A stretch of 64,000 bases of DNA from Pyronema omphalodes (GCA_024516155.1 JAJJXM010000029.1:124001-188000), one strand, 5' to 3'; shown: positions 1 through 13,562, counted from the first letter of the stretch. Numbers and translations: made by a program. Notes: a model not told the origin generated them from the sequence alone.

Positions 1-2888
1 AGCGACGCTGGGAGTGAGGGGTGCATTGGGGCCCTTGTCCTTCTTAATTGACTTTTTCCGTCCGAGAGCATCGCGAGTCTCACTGGGGACAGTAAGGGTA
101 GCAGGAGTATCAGCACCCTCAGCCTTCATACCAAAAATGGCACGAAGTCTGGAGACCTTCTTGCCAGGAACAACAGCGGCAACGGCAGGGGGTGCAACGG
201 AGACACGCTTGTTCATGGCAGGAGAGGAGCGGCCGCTATTGGTGGGGGTAGGAAGAGCAGCAGGTGCGGGAGAGGGGGCGGGGGAAGGTGCTGAAGAAGC
301 CGGGGCGGTGGTAGGCTTGCGGGCCTCAACCGGGGAGGCAGGGAGAGATTTGGCAGCGGCGGGGATGACGGGGTCAACGTCGAGCATAGACCTTGTCTTG
401 ATAGGAGCAGGACGGATGTTCTCCTCTTGAGGAACGGCGGGAAGTTCACGCTCGGACTTGACGGTCTCCTGCTTCTCCTGAGGAGCGGGGAGGGTGGCCT
501 TGACGACTGTTCCATCCGCATTGTCACGGTCGTAGCGGTTAGCCCACTTCATGGCAGGGGAGGCTTCAGACATAATCACCGGTTGAAGGGTGAAGATGCT
601 GTTGGTCTTTGCGTCAGTGACATGCTCGCGGGGCTTTCCTCCTGAGCGAGCCTGGGCCTCTTCGTTGTTTGCCTGACGGAGAGCAGCGGCGGCGGCCTGA
701 ATCTTAGCGGTCTGGTCGGGACCGATGTTGGTGCGGCTGGCAGTGTGAAGAGAAGCGTTGAAGGGCTTCATAGCAGTAGGAGCGGGAGCTTCAGCAGCTC
801 CAATTGACTTTCTGCGAAGCTTGGCTCTCCATCTTCTTTCTTTCTTGACAGCAACAGGGCTCTCAGTCATGACGGCAGCTCCTCTGACCTTCTCCTCAAC
901 AACAAGCCACTTGGCACCCTGAACAGTGGTTTCAACCAATGCACAGCGTCCAAAGACGGCCTTGCGAACAGTTGTCTCCTCACCAGCCAAAGAAGACATC
1001 CAGACCCACCAGAAAACATCGTCAACATCCATAGGAGTGACGGATTCTAGCTCACCAGGCTCAAGAACCTGTAATTTCCTGTTGGAAGCAGAGCTCTTAA
1101 GACGGTCAGCAGTCTCAATGGGAGGGAGGACCTTGTCTGGGGGCAAAAGAGTAGGCGCAGCACTTCCGTGGTGGGCCATATTGTCGCGCTCCCCGAATCC
1201 GGCATCCATAAAGTCGGCCCATGAGGGAGTGGTAGGGCGAGCAATCTCCATAAAATCATCTCTGTCTCTCGACATGGGGCTATCGCGGGACATGGTGTCG
1301 CGGGACAACGGGGTACCAGTAGGAGTTGGGACGTTAGCCTGCTGAGATGAGATACGGCGTCTCGCAAAAGCCTCTGACTGAAGGACGTCATCTTCATCAG
1401 ACTCAGATTCAACGAGTCCAGAAAATCCAATGTCCTGGAATCTAGACCAAGATGCCTCTGGAGCATTAGCTGCCAACTTGAATACGCCGCTGGTAGACTG
1501 TCCAGTGGATGATATGCACTTCAAGACACGTCTGCACTCGTCGGTAAGGGCTTTAACGGGGTCTTCAAAGTCTGTGAAGACCTTCAATGCTCTGTCTCCG
1601 TTATCATACTGAATGTTCTTGGCCCGTCTCAACAAGGAAAATGGAGACGGCGACACCTTGTCAACAGTCATGACTACTCGGACAGTGCGAGTTTGGAACT
1701 GTGGAGGAGTCACAGGGGGGTAGTCCACCGAGGCCAATAGCGCCCTGAGCGAAGTAGGCAACAGGGAAACACTTCGAGTAGGATCCGCAGGTGAGAGAGA
1801 TCTCAAGTAAGCAAAGAATAGATGACAGCATGCGTCAGCAGCACTGGTCCAAGTGGCATAACCGCCCTCAAATCCATAGCCAGTATCAACGTGCTCAAAG
1901 GCCCACCATCCTGCAAGACGGGAAAGCTTCAATCCTCCCAAACCGTTGTGTTTGCCGTGCTATCCAGGAGTTAGTAATTTGAAATTAAAAAACCCTTCTA
2001 GAAAAAATTCTACGAACCGCTGCAATGGCAGAGAGAAGATCAAAATAGTCGAAAATAATCTTAGAGCGGGCTTCGGATTCGGCACTGATGGGAATAAAGG
2101 TCGCGAAAGAGTCGCGCGCCATGCTGGAATCTACAAAAGCTTAGCTTTAACTCTAACCTTAAATTTTTTTAGTTCGTTTGTCCGATCTAACGTACCAACC
2201 TCGCCCTCTGCAGAAAATCGTCAAGTTAGCACACGCGCTTATCCAAAAAAAATATCAACGTCGCCCAAAAATAATCCTTCCGACCGGAACCACGTTTCTC
2301 GGGCCCACTTTTGTTAGGCGCATTCTGCATGCCGCGATGCATTGAAGCCCGATCGGAAGAATTATTTCGGAACGTCGAAGAAGCGGCAAGATCGGGATCG
2401 GAGAATTGGGAAAACCAACGTCGGAAGAGCTCATAAACATCCCAAGTAACAACTCCACCAGGTAATCTGCTCCAACACCACTTCAAAGCGCTACATAGTA
2501 CCTCGGGCTCCGTAAGACGTAGCTCCTGTTGAAGCTGTGCTCCAGTCATCGGTCCGTTCTCGGCGTTGAAAAAGTTGCGAATCAATGTCCGAGCGGCGCA
2601 CGGGTCGGAGTTCGGTCGGTAAGGGAGAAGAATAAACGGCGTGAGCAATCCTAATTCCTACTCTCAGCACTGATACCCAAATGACCGTCATCTGTGCCCC
2701 AAATTACCTCGCGCCTTCATCTCGTTGGTACATCCTCGCAGTAATTCCTGAACCTCTTCAGGGGAAACTTCTGTCCTCAACCATCCATCTGTCTGTTTGG
2801 GCTGGGTTGATATTTCTGTGGTAGGGAGCTGGTTCTTCTTTCCGTGACCGTGCTCCCTCTTGAACACGCGGTTCAGAAAGGCCGGCAT
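1..2888 (-). CDS. Msb1/Mug8-domain (DUF1708) cell-polarity protein, 3' end beyond left edge
   Basis: Model: complement(<1..1959, 2018..2130, 2196..2207, 2420..2650, 2708..2888); 832 codons visible in one consistent frame. The N-terminus starts MPAFLNRVFKR and runs through EVSPEEVQELLRGCTNEM, PFILLPYRPNSDPCAARTLI, LRLTEPEVLCSALKWCWSRL and MARDSFATFIPIS, the order expected for the fungal Msb1/Mug8 domain (PF08101). Yeast Msb1 is a multicopy suppressor of budding defects linked to Rho/Cdc42 signalling at growth sites; that role is inferred from the family. The domain fills roughly the first 450 residues. The rest is a Pro/Ala/Ser-rich, basic, disordered tail still open at base 1. The third exon is only 12 nt, inside the domain. 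Introns are 57, 212, 65 and 58 nt. The start is the first Met of the conserved N-terminus. The family is secure; the exact function in filamentous fungi is not. Confidence 0.9.
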
Positions 2889-4035
2889 GGTGCGGTTGCT
2901 GCGCGGCTAGCTGTAGCTTGTAGGGTTGGACTGCGGGCGTCGGCGTCGTGTGCTGTAAGGCGAGTATATTCTCGCGGTGCACAAGCGAGGCGTAGGTTAA
3001 GGCAAAGTGATGAAATGCTGACTGTCAAGTGATAGGGTATCGAAGAGGAGTAGCGATGAAGGAGTAAACGTTGTGAAAGGTTAAAAAAATGTCGCTTCTG
3101 TAGAAAAAAAAAGGCGATTGTCCAGGACAGGGAGGGATCTTGCACGTTGCCCGTCCTGTGTCAATACCTAGAATGTGATGGTATGCAGCCGGTCTGCAGC
3201 GCTGTGTTAGATTTATGAAGGGACTTTCGCGTGAGCAATTGCACTGACAATCTTGCTAGAAGTGGTAGCGGCGCTGGGGAGCTTTGGCGGGGAAAGCCAG
3301 CGAATAGCTGAGTGATGAGTTGGCTAAAGAGAGATCAAAGGAGTGTGGGTCGCAGAGATGCGAGTGTATGGATTGTTGCCAACAGGGACAGACAGCCGTC
3401 AGAGATAGAGAGCGGCGTTCTATGGCGAGAAGGTCTGTTGCTGTTCCTCACCAAGAAATACCGACAGGCTGTTGGAGCGATTGACAGGGACCACAGTCTG
3501 GGAAGTTGGGCGTGTAGGGGTCGGATGCACTTATTTCAGGGGTTCAAAATTGGTTGTTTAGGGAGCGTGGGTTTTGCAAATGCAAAGATGAATAAGAATG
3601 AAGCAAAAAACGGAGAAGAAGAATTGACAATTAAGCGGCCGAGAAGGGACGAAGAGAAAGGAGGAGAGGGTGGGAGGGGGGGGTGGGAGGGAGGGAGGGA
3701 AGGGAAAGAAGTGAAGACAAGAAACGAGACGAGACAGACGACCTCAGAGAGGAGATGAAGGGGAAAAAACAAGCCCGGTAGCTTGTTGTTAGCATCCTTT
3801 CAAGGTCGGGTCTTGGTTGGATCGGTAGCTGGGACAGATTTGCTCTATGCCTAACCCGCAGATGTATAATTCGCCATCTGCATATTTGGGCTAGTGGAGC
3901 AGCTCATTTTCAATTTTGGGGAGGACAGTGACAGCAGGGTCTTTTGGGGAGATGTCAGTGGTTGTGGTACATTTGAGTGTTGAGATGGGGGGGGGGGGGG
4001 GGGGGTTGTGGTGGTGGTGGTGCTTGGGGGCAGAA

Positions 4036-4217
4036 TGGAATGACGGTTGTGTATGTTTTAGGAGTGGTTCGTGGGTAGATTGGAATGATGGTTGTGTATG
4101 TTTTAGGAGTGGTTTGCGGGTGGGATTGAAGTGACGATGGTGTATATTTTGAGTGTGGCTTGCGGATGGTTTGGAGGATTTAGGTGGAAGATGGTGTATG
4201 TTTTAGGAATTGTGAGG
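4036..4217. repeat. About four degenerate 45-bp tandem repeats
   Basis: Units begin near 4036, 4081, 4127 and 4172. The shared core is GTGTATGTTTTAGGAGTGG or close variants. Units one and two are nearly identical; three and four are increasingly diverged. The array lies 31 bp downstream of a run of 19 G. No open frame of interest crosses it. Confidence 0.7.
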
Positions 4218-5756
4218 TGTTTGCATGATTTGTTCAGGGGGGTGAGATGCTTCAGTTGTACTGGTGACTGCTGTGTGCAGAGCTGTGCAGTTGTGTAGCT
4301 GTGCTCCAATGTACATACATACTCTTAACACCTCCTCTTTCCCTCGAGACAAAACCGCGGATTGCTTTCAATGCAGCAACGGACGGGAGAGTCGAGTCAA
4401 GTCCAGTCGGTGCTGTCGAGCTGTCGAGCTGTCGAAATCTGATCTTCAAAAAAGAGCAGTTCCTCGTCTCATCTGTACAAGCAGTCCCACCACCAAAGAA
4501 GCGAATTCTGCGGACCTCCCGCGCAGTAGCTTCTCCTCTACTGCAGCCTCTCCGATGACAGCACACCCGGCTGACTTCGCTTGTCTCGCGCGCTGTTTCG
4601 TCAGCTGGCATAAGGGCAGGGCAGAAGGGCAAAAGGGCATAAGGGTATAGCATAAGGCGTGTAGTTTACTTTGACGAACACTCTACTCCAGGTACATTTC
4701 CATTCTGCAAATAGAAGCAAAAAAATAACATGATGCGCATGGTACCATAATCCACCGAATTCCTCGCTATTACTATGTACTACTCACCACTCCACTCCGC
4801 CTACAATTTGTTCTGTTAATACCAAATACCAATAATAATAATTGAGATTCCTGTCCTGTCAAGCCCTCGCTCGCTACTGTCCACTCGCTACGCACATGCA
4901 AATCCACCGTGAATCCCCCGCTAGGGCTGTAGCAAATTGACTTTTTTTATTTTCTGATAGCCGGGCGCCAGCCCAAAGAGCCGGAGCTACATAGAAGCCA
5001 GGTCCCAGGAGCACAGCGCAGTGGAGCGCTCGAATAAGAAGCGACCATTTAACTATGGTGTATATGAATGAAATCACCGGAAATTGCTTGCCAAAGGCTG
5101 CCAAAGTCTAACAAAGCTCCAAAGCCTGCCTGCCAAACTCTGCAAAGGTAGCAAAGCAGCAAACAGCAAGAAGCACACCCCATACCCATACCCATAAAAT
5201 AATTCTCCTCACAATACCCGCAACCCAAAACCCACCGGCCTACCCTAACCTACCGACCGAGCAACTTCGCCAAACAACCCAAATACAGTAATTCCCCTCC
5301 GCTTCGAAATCTCAAAAGTAAAATCGATCGAATTTCATCATCATCATTATTATTATTTGAATTTAAAGCTTCAAGCCCGAGAGAAATGCGTAATAAAAAA
5401 AAAAGAAAAGAAAAGAAAAATATACATAGGGCTAATAAGACTGATACGGTCAGAATAAATAAGGTATGGTGTTTGTGGAGGTGGTGCTTATGGAGATGTG
5501 AAATGGAAATGTGAATTGTGAATTATGGGTTGTGGGTTGTTACTTATTACTTCATCATAACATGACATATACCAACCGTTCAAACTCCATATACCAATCT
5601 CAAGCAAGCTGCTGTCTACAAACCCCGAAAATTCAAACCCAGAATTCTTGTATGTATAGAGCACATCGCATCCGCCACGATTCGTATCCATAATCCCATC
5701 GTAATCTAAAAATAGCATCCAGTATCCACATGATCTGATCTGATCTATGGCGCACC

Positions 5757-5900
5757 CTGGCGACAGCGACAGCGGCAACGGCAGTGACGGTAGCAGCGAC
5801 GGTGATGGCGATGGTGACAGCGACAGCGACAGTGGCTGTGAGCCTGTGGCTGTGGCTGTGATATGTAGTGACGGTGATTGTGATAGTGATGCCTAAAAGG
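5757..5900. repeat. GRCGAY-type hexamer/trinucleotide repeat
   Basis: Degenerate repeats of GGCGAC, AGCGAC, GGTGAT and TGGCTG follow one another for about 140 bp. This is a decayed microsatellite in noncoding DNA. I found no splice context that would make it coding. Confidence 0.6.
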
Positions 5901-8900
5901 CTTGAAAGGCTTATGGATAGCTACTGTTTACGCGCTGAAGAAAAAGAGCTTCGGTGAGCTTCGGGAAGCGGATATCGCTACATACCGCTATCGTTGGTTG
6001 ATATGGTTGGTATCGTTGGTTGGTATCATTATTGATGAAGGAGTATAACGGCCATATTAGTAGCGATTAAAGTCATCACCACCACTATCACCATCACCGC
6101 CGCCGTCATCGTCATCGTTAAAAAGACTATAACACATAATCCAGAACTACACAGGTTCATAATCCATAGTCATAATGATAACTATTCATCGGCATCTTAT
6201 TCCAGATTTGAATATTTGATATATCAATACTGTATCCATCATCTAGGTCTACGGTGTTGGTGTTTACATCATCAATAATCATGACCAGTCGAGAATCGAG
6301 AACCAAGACTTAAGGATTAGTTTTAGACGACGATTTACAACTTACAGCTTGTGGTTTACGGGAGCGAGATAATGATACATACTGTACTGTGGATTTGAAT
6401 CGGAATTCAACATCCCGCTTTCTCGGTCGTGATGGTGATGCTTACATATTTCACATATTTTCACATATGTATTACTATCTCCTCAGCTCGTCGTCGTAAT
6501 ATCTAATACCCGTAATACAGTATGTATGCAGAGAGCTTCATCAGCGGCGTAGGGTGATCTCCAGGGTGTTCTCTTCTCCAGTCAATCCAATACCCCCAAC
6601 CGCCAACCGCCAATCCAATACCCCCAACCTCCAATCCAGTATCCCCAGTAAAATCAGCTCCAATATCCCCCATATCCGCAACCCATCAAAAATCATTTGT
6701 ACATATAGCCATATCAACATCCAAGCATCCATCACCTACAAAACAAAGCTTTCCCAACTACAAATCACGAAGTGCAAGTCCAAAGTGCAAGTGCATTTAT
6801 ACGGCCATATAGCCATGACATGGGTATAGGTATATACTCCAATCGTATTGTGCAGTCTGGATACAGATATAGATAAATAGACGCTGCGGTGACTACCTAT
6901 CGTATCGTATCGTATCGTATGGCCACGCTACGGCAGCGACAGGTTGGTTCCTTGGGTTTTGTGGTGGCCTGTACTGGTGGATATAGATAGGTATGGATGT
7001 GGGGATGATGGATATGGATATGAGGATTGTGGAGATGTGGATATGGGGGTTGTGGGGATATGATGGGGATGAGGATTGTGGGGATGATTTTTGAATTCGG
7101 TTATGCTGCGCTTGAATTGCTGCCATGGAGATTCAGTCATCCCTTGAACGTCTTACCTCGTCTTCCGTCTCTCGTTCTTCGTTTCTTGTTTCTCGTACCT
7201 CTTCGCACTTCGCACTTGGCTCGTCGCTGTTCGCTGTTCGCTGTTCGCTTCACTCTCTTCCCTCTTTCCTCGTCTCACGTCCTACGTCAGTTTTCCCACT
7301 TCCCTCTCTCACACCTCCCAATCCATCACCCCTCTCCTCACCCCCAGTCGCCCGATGCCTCAGCATGCAGGATGCAGTGATAAAACATGCGGGGTGAACA
7401 TTTTCCGGGCTATTGTTTTGGGAGGGTGGGAGGATCTTTCATTCTTTCTTGCTTCAAGATAATAATAGAATACTTCTAGAAATTCCGGCACGCCTTCGCT
7501 GCAGCTGGTTTGTGCGTTGCATAACCACACCTGCCTGCTTTTTCCCCTCTATGGTCATACCCTTTGCATGCAGCCCGGCGCAAGCGTTTATAGCAGAGCA
7601 GCCACCCCCAATAATTGATCTGATCATCTCATCAGTGCTTTTTTGATTCTTTTGGCTGCAGTAGCACACCCGTGAATATGTATATGCTACAGTACATATG
7701 TATGTAGACCGGACGGCGGAAACGAAACAAACCATTCGAAATCTGAGAAATCAGAAAAGAACATTCCTGGTAGATGGATGGGTGATGGCATCAGCAGCAG
7801 CAGCGATGCGAGGGTTGTTGCTAAATGCGAACGGCGGAGAGGGGTGATGCGAGGGAATGAATGCAGTAGACGGCTTCGGTTCATCTCGAGTCAAAGACTC
7901 CCCTCATCGGGAGCGTGCTTGAAGTCTGCAACGCCGTTTAGGGCAAGAAGTGGGTTTCCGTATTTCATTGATTGCCGTCTTCTTTTACAGCTGTTGAATC
8001 GGGTTATTTGATTGGAACGTTTTTAATGCAATCGTGCTTGTGTTATTCGAGGCTTTCCGTTGCATCGTGCTTGTGTTATTAGAGGGTTTCCGTTCCATCG
8101 TGTTTGTGTGTTAATTCGACGGTTTCCGTTGCATCCATCCATCGTGTTCATCCGACTCAAGGGTTTCCCTTCCCGTTGCTGCCTGGATGAATGCAACTGA
8201 TAGAAATCTGCGCTGACGATGCGGACGACTACGATTCTCTCTCTCTCTCGCTCGCTCGCTCGCTCTTGCGTAGTAAATCAAAACTAGCGAGCATGGGTTG
8301 CATCATCGCCTCTTGATACGCATCCTCGCGAAAAAAAAATAAACGAAAACAAAAAACAAAAACAAAAACAACACATTCCCTTTGCATCATAATACATCAC
8401 CATCTTCATAATACATCATCTTTAATCATCCATAATTTCCCCTTCCCCTCACATATCTCCAATTCCCCCATTCCCACTGTCCCCGCAGCCACAATGAAAC
8501 ACATAATAAAGCCACACACACTCCTCTCCTCCTCTCCTCCCCTCCCTCCCTCCCCCCCCCCCGCCTACACAGAGTGACGTCCAGTGATACGCTGACCAGC
8601 CTGCGCCTTTAGGCTATGCCCGTCCTCCCCTCTGATTGGCCCTCGTCCCTGCAAATTGTTGCTTCTGAAACACACACCCAGCGCGCCCCCCCCCCCAGCG
8701 AGGATGATTCTTCCGGGTAATGTGCTGCTATTTCGGGCGCTCCTCGCTACTCCTATTTTTAACCACTCCCTCGCCCTCTCTCTCTCTCGTTCAACCCGAC
8801 CCAACTTTCTGGCTCTTGTGACAGTTCTATACATATACTCGTCCCGACCATCAACTATTCCATACCAGCCATTCCAGAATTCTCTGATTCCACTCAAGTT

Positions 8901-9313
8901 AGAGCTCAGGTCGGCTCTATTTCCTCCGTGCCTATCCGCTAGGTCTCGGTGTCGTTGCTCATTGTTGGCGCTGCTCGGACACACCTCTTCTTTATTTATC
9001 GATCCACCTCAATTTCCCCCAAAATTTACTGTCGGTGTTTATTTTCGCTGCACTTTGCATTGCCCGGATTGTTGTCTCAATCGTATCAACCGACCACACA
9101 CAGTCTCACCGCACCGCTTACCCTTGCTCACCCGACGAAGCCGATATCCTTCGTCGCGCCTCCAACCACGCTGTCGCACCTTGTTGTGCTAGCCATCGGA
9201 AAAGCCCCTACATAACTCCCCCCTTTGTCGAACCCGACCTGGCGAGGTATTGTCATTTGTTATTTGACGCTGAACGCGTTGCTTAATCACCAGAAAAGAA
9301 TAGAAGCTCCAAG

Positions 9314-11229
9314 ATGGGTCGAAGAAAGGTGTGTTGTGCCTAATCCCTTGTTGTCGCGTGTGGGAATTGGTGATAGTCGCTTCTCAATTCACGTCCTGGC
9401 GCGAGCTTCTAACCATGGATACTGATACGAATTATAACTTCAGATTGAGATAAAGCCTATCAAGGATGATCGTAATCGCTCTGTGTTTGTTATTCCAAAC
9501 TCACGATGTATTGTGACGAGTCAAAGCTAACGTCCAATTCAGAACGTTCCTGAAACGAAAAGGTGGACTGTTCAAGAAGGCTCATGAGCTTTCCGTCTTG
9601 TGTTCCGTTGACGTCGCCGTCGTGATCTTCAGTAGTAATAAGAAGCTTTACCAATATTGCTCTGGAGATATTAACGAAATGATCAGTCGTCATTCCTACG
9701 TATGCTTATTTTTTTTTATTACTTTTACATCTGTCATAACACCTCTGAAGCTCAAACTGACAATAACTGTTCAGTATGAAAGCCCACACGAATCGAAAGG
9801 CCCCAATGACTTCTTTGGCAAGAAGGATCTCGGTGACGATGACGACGACGATGATATTATGCCAGGTCCCGAACGCGCTGATTCTCACTCGTCAAATGAT
9901 CATCCCATGCCCCACCACATGCAACACCCCCCTCCTCACCTCAGTAACCGGCAACAGACTGCATCAGCATCACCACCTAACCTACCAAAGACTCTGGTGG
10001 GACCGGGCGGCTTTGGTATGCCTCGCGTAGGCACGCCACAGCCAATGACTCGGCCATCGTCAAGGAATCAAGTCCAGCGAAGAAACAGCTCTAACCTTGT
10101 GCCGCCTAACGGATATCCTGCCACACAACCGCCATCACATCAAACAAATGGTTATGGATATATGCATCAGCAACAGCACCCACAACATGCGCAGCACCAC
10201 CCTCAACACCCGCAACCCCCACCACAACATATCCAGCACCAGCCTCAGCCAGTCTACGGTAGTCAGATAATGCCTCCTTCCGGCCTGGCACAAGTACAGT
10301 ACCCATCTTACTCGGCGCCTCAACTCCCGCATCAGACTCCCGCACAAGCCCAGGCCGAAGCATATATCAATGACTCCCGACGACAAAGTATGCCTCCTGT
10401 GACTTATGCCGAACCTGCTGCCCCTCCACCGGTCTCCCCACCGCGGACATCGCCCCCCGTTGCTGGTCTTGAACCCAAACGTGCACCAGCAAAGTCCCGT
10501 AGTATGTTCACACCAATTGGTCCTTCTGAGTCTATGCTTGCTGCACACTTTGGTTTCGGTGGTACTACCGAGCGTCCTCGTCCTAAGCCTGCTTCTCCCC
10601 CACAAACTATAAAGGAGGAGAAGATAACCCCTGCACCACTGCCTCCAATTCCAATATCCACCTCTCCGCCGCCACCGTCTAGATCAAATTCGATGGCGGA
10701 TCCAAAGAGTGCGGGTATGCGGCCAAAGTTGAAAGTCTGTATTCCATCTGGCAATAGCGATGCTGGTAGTCCATCGTCGTCTAGTCCACGCGAGAATTCT
10801 GGAAACGCAGGCAATATCTCTGCTCGACCAACTTCCGATAATCCTGTAGTATTACCACCGCCGAGTCCAAGTCATTCGGTCGGTACACTACTGAGTGCAG
10901 GAGCAACCGGTCCGTCAAATCCTTTCAGCCGACCGCCACCGCAGAATAATCAACCGGAACAGACACCAATGAGTGCCCTCCCTTCCCACTTCACCGAGAG
11001 CATGCTGGCGTCACCGAGTGGATTCTATGGATCGGCGGATTGGCTAGGCCCCTTACCTCCTTTCACTAGGCGAGGTGGTGGGGACATGTTACCGTCCCCA
11101 TTGAATTTCCAGACGCCGGTCGGGCAAGGAAGTTTCTTTGGTAGAGGCAAGGAGGAAGAGCAAGGGACCAAACGAAGAAGTCCTGGCACAGAGGAAAGCG
11201 AAGGAGGCGGAAAAAGGCAGAAAAGTTGA
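9314..11229 (+). CDS. rlmA: RlmA/Rlm1-type MADS-box transcription factor
   Basis: Model: join(9314..9328, 9444..9484, 9543..9699, 9775..11229), 555 aa. The first about 60 residues form an MEF2-type MADS box: [19 protein letters not shown], then [20 protein letters not shown], then [18 protein letters not shown]. An acidic run of Asp follows near residue 90, then a long Pro/Gln/His-rich region. A block [20 protein letters not shown] resembles a conserved segment of fungal RlmA proteins. The family acts in the nucleus downstream of the cell-wall-integrity MAP kinase (Slt2/MpkA) and activates cell-wall genes; that is family knowledge. Many SP/TP sites fit MAPK control. Three short introns interrupt the MADS region, as is common in fungal homologues. 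The third intron (9700-9774) is 75 nt, in frame and without a stop, so a naive open frame starting at 9598 reads through it. Confidence 0.93.
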
Positions 11230-13562
11230 TAGAATTCATTTGCCGCCTATCTGTGATAGCGACACAGAAACATAAGGTAGCTTAGTGGCATTGGCACAGC
11301 TACAATGGCTTTTATGACGTCACGCTGGGATTACTTACGCGGGGTTTGGCGTTTAATATTTTCCTTTCTCTCTTCCTTCCGTTGTCGTACCTAGAGGTAC
11401 CCAATGGTACCTCCCCAGGGTATATCTATCACATACCATACCTCAATACCTCCCCCCCCCCCCCCCCCCTCTCGCTATAACTCATACCGCTTCTTTATAC
11501 TCTCGCTCATCATCAAAGCATGGATACCGGATTCTGCATTAGGCGGTTTTTGTTTCGTCTTTTTTTTCATATTTCTTTTTAGCTAACACTTATTTTTTGG
11601 AGTGTTTTTTTTATTCATACCATTTTTTTCCTCGTTTTTTACTTTTTTTTTTACTTTTGTTTTTTTACTTCCCTGCTAACTTTGAGGTTACTATATCAAC
11701 CGTGTTTTTTTTCTCATGGGAGTTGCAAGGAAAGATAGGATGACGTGGTTTTTGTTGTATAAAAGTAATTTTACTATTGGACTGGATTGGATTGAATTGG
11801 ATTGGAGGCAGCTGGACTGGTGTTTGTGTTGAGTTGGATATAGGTTAGGATAGGGTAGGGGGAATTGGAATTTGAGGAGTTGGAATCAGGAATTGGAATC
11901 AGGAACGAGGACTCGGGGCGAAATGGAATGGAATGGCATTGACTGGAATGGAATGGAAGAAAGGCATAAACATACCCAAAGAGAGTATATTCAAACAGGA
12001 TATTATATCATATCATATCATCATATCATATCATATCACAATATATCATACCTACGAGGATATACCCAGCAAGTAGGAAATGGAAGGGAAAGGAAAGAAA
12101 GAAGGAAAAGGGAGAATAGGTATTAGGAAATATATCATTGGAAAAGAAAGGAAATGCATAGACTTGAAATTCATTATTGGGAGTTTTGCTTTTTTTTTTT
12201 TGACTGAGACTTGCTTTGAGAATTATGGTGGTGAATGTGAATTTCGTGATTAGGGGATTATGGTGATTCGTGATGCTGCTACTCGGATATTCGGATATTC
12301 GGATACTGATGGATATGGTTTTTGAAGCACTGAAAATATTGAGGAAAACCTGTAAAACCCCTCTCCCTTACAACTCATAAACCTCCGGAAATCAATCACA
12401 GTAACAATAATCAACAACGATTAAAACTCCTTCCCCGGGCCCCTGGGCGCCGCCATACCATCCCAACTCCATCCCCTGCACAAATTCTCATCATGATCCA
12501 CACCAATATTTAATCCACAGAAACTTAGAAACTAACCCTTACCGTAATTACTAAACCATTTTCCTGTCTTTGGATTTTATCTCATATTTTATTTCTGTTC
12601 GTATTTGTGTTCGTGTTTTTGTCTATTGAATATCGTTTTAGTTTTTGATATTTGTGGCTTTTATAGCAAGAGCAATAAGATGAACGAAATGGAATTGGAA
12701 AGAGGAAAGAGAGAAGATTTTGGAGTTGTTGGAGTTGTTGGCTGTGAGGAATGAGGGGGTATATCGGAGAGTGGTAGGGAGGGTAGGGGATTAGGAGCTC
12801 TGTGGTGGCGGGTTTGGGTATAGGTATAGGAATTGGTGGAAAATTGTGTTTGGTGTATACGGGGCGGTTATGGAGAGGGAGGTTGAGTGCTGTGATATGA
12901 TGGAGTGTGGGACTTGTCTTTGTCTAATGTTGAATAAGTACAGCTGAAACCTGTGATATTACTTGATTAATGCACATGACATAGCCCCGAAACTCAAATA
13001 CATGCATTTTAGCAGTGTGGCCGTCTGCTCAGTTTCCGTCGTGTGTTGAATCGCATTTCGCTGTCTTGGCTAGGAGCCCTGCGAACAAGTACGCCTGATA
13101 ACGTGATATTGCTTGATTAGTGAAGCTTAACGCGTAGTTTTGATTATTCTTTGGCATGAGACTATGATTTTGTGAGGATGCTTTTGATTGCACTGAAACC
13201 ATAGGTATTACCCAATTTTCACGGGTAAAATACGGGCTAAAATATTTGGTTTCTGTGACATCAGATGCACCTTGAGATCCAGGGATTTAGTTTATGCTCT
13301 TATGCATCTTCTCGACGCGTTAGAGTTATGCCTCTTTTGTAACTAGCGAGCGAGTGATAATTTTACACGGGTCAAGTGCAGCAGCGGGCTTGGCGAAATA
13401 ACGCGTTCTGCTGTTTTTGTCGCGTTTCCGCCATCAAACCCGCTAGAGTCACGAAAGGTTATCTTCTTCTCCATCAACATCTAAACGTCAATCACGGTTC
13501 TATCATTTCCGTCGATCTTTTTTTTCAATAAACGTATGTCAATTCTTTTTTCAGAAGCTACA
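11230..13562. other. Intergenic, 3' flank of MADS gene and PCNA promoter
   Basis: No gene seen. It contains an 18-C tract (11452-11469), long T runs (11560-11720), GGAATT/GGATT-type repeats around 11780-11950, an ATATC-type repeat (about 12001-12050), and three ATTCGGAT units near 12287-12305. The last few hundred bases (about 13350-13560) are the likely promoter and leader of PCNA. Confidence 0.55.

Larger units (their letters stand above)
2889..9313. other. Long intergenic spacer and 5' leader region of the MADS gene
   Basis: I find no convincing gene in these 6.4 kb. Open frames such as 3312-3758 and 4252-4653 are low-complexity or shadow each other on both strands. The stretch holds a G tract of 19 (3987-4005), a decaying 45-bp tandem repeat (4036-4217), a hexamer-type repeat (about 5757-5900), C tracts of 11 (8552-8562 and 8686-8696), and CT-rich sequence from about 8400 to 9100 that looks like a fungal promoter and leader for the MADS-box gene starting at 9314. 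Confidence 0.6.

Noticed and set aside
213..1466. Several 70-139 codon frames on both strands
   Set aside because: They are shadows of the long last visible exon of the Msb1-like gene, whose own frame has no internal stop and matches the family.
2226..2648. 140-codon minus open frame
   Set aside because: Its first part is exon 2 of the Msb1-like gene, but the rest is read-through of the 212-nt intron; conserved sequence resumes only after the 12-nt exon.
3312..3772. 148-codon plus frame and its minus shadow
   Set aside because: Composition is driven by GGGAGG/GAAG repeats; no family resemblance and no splice context.
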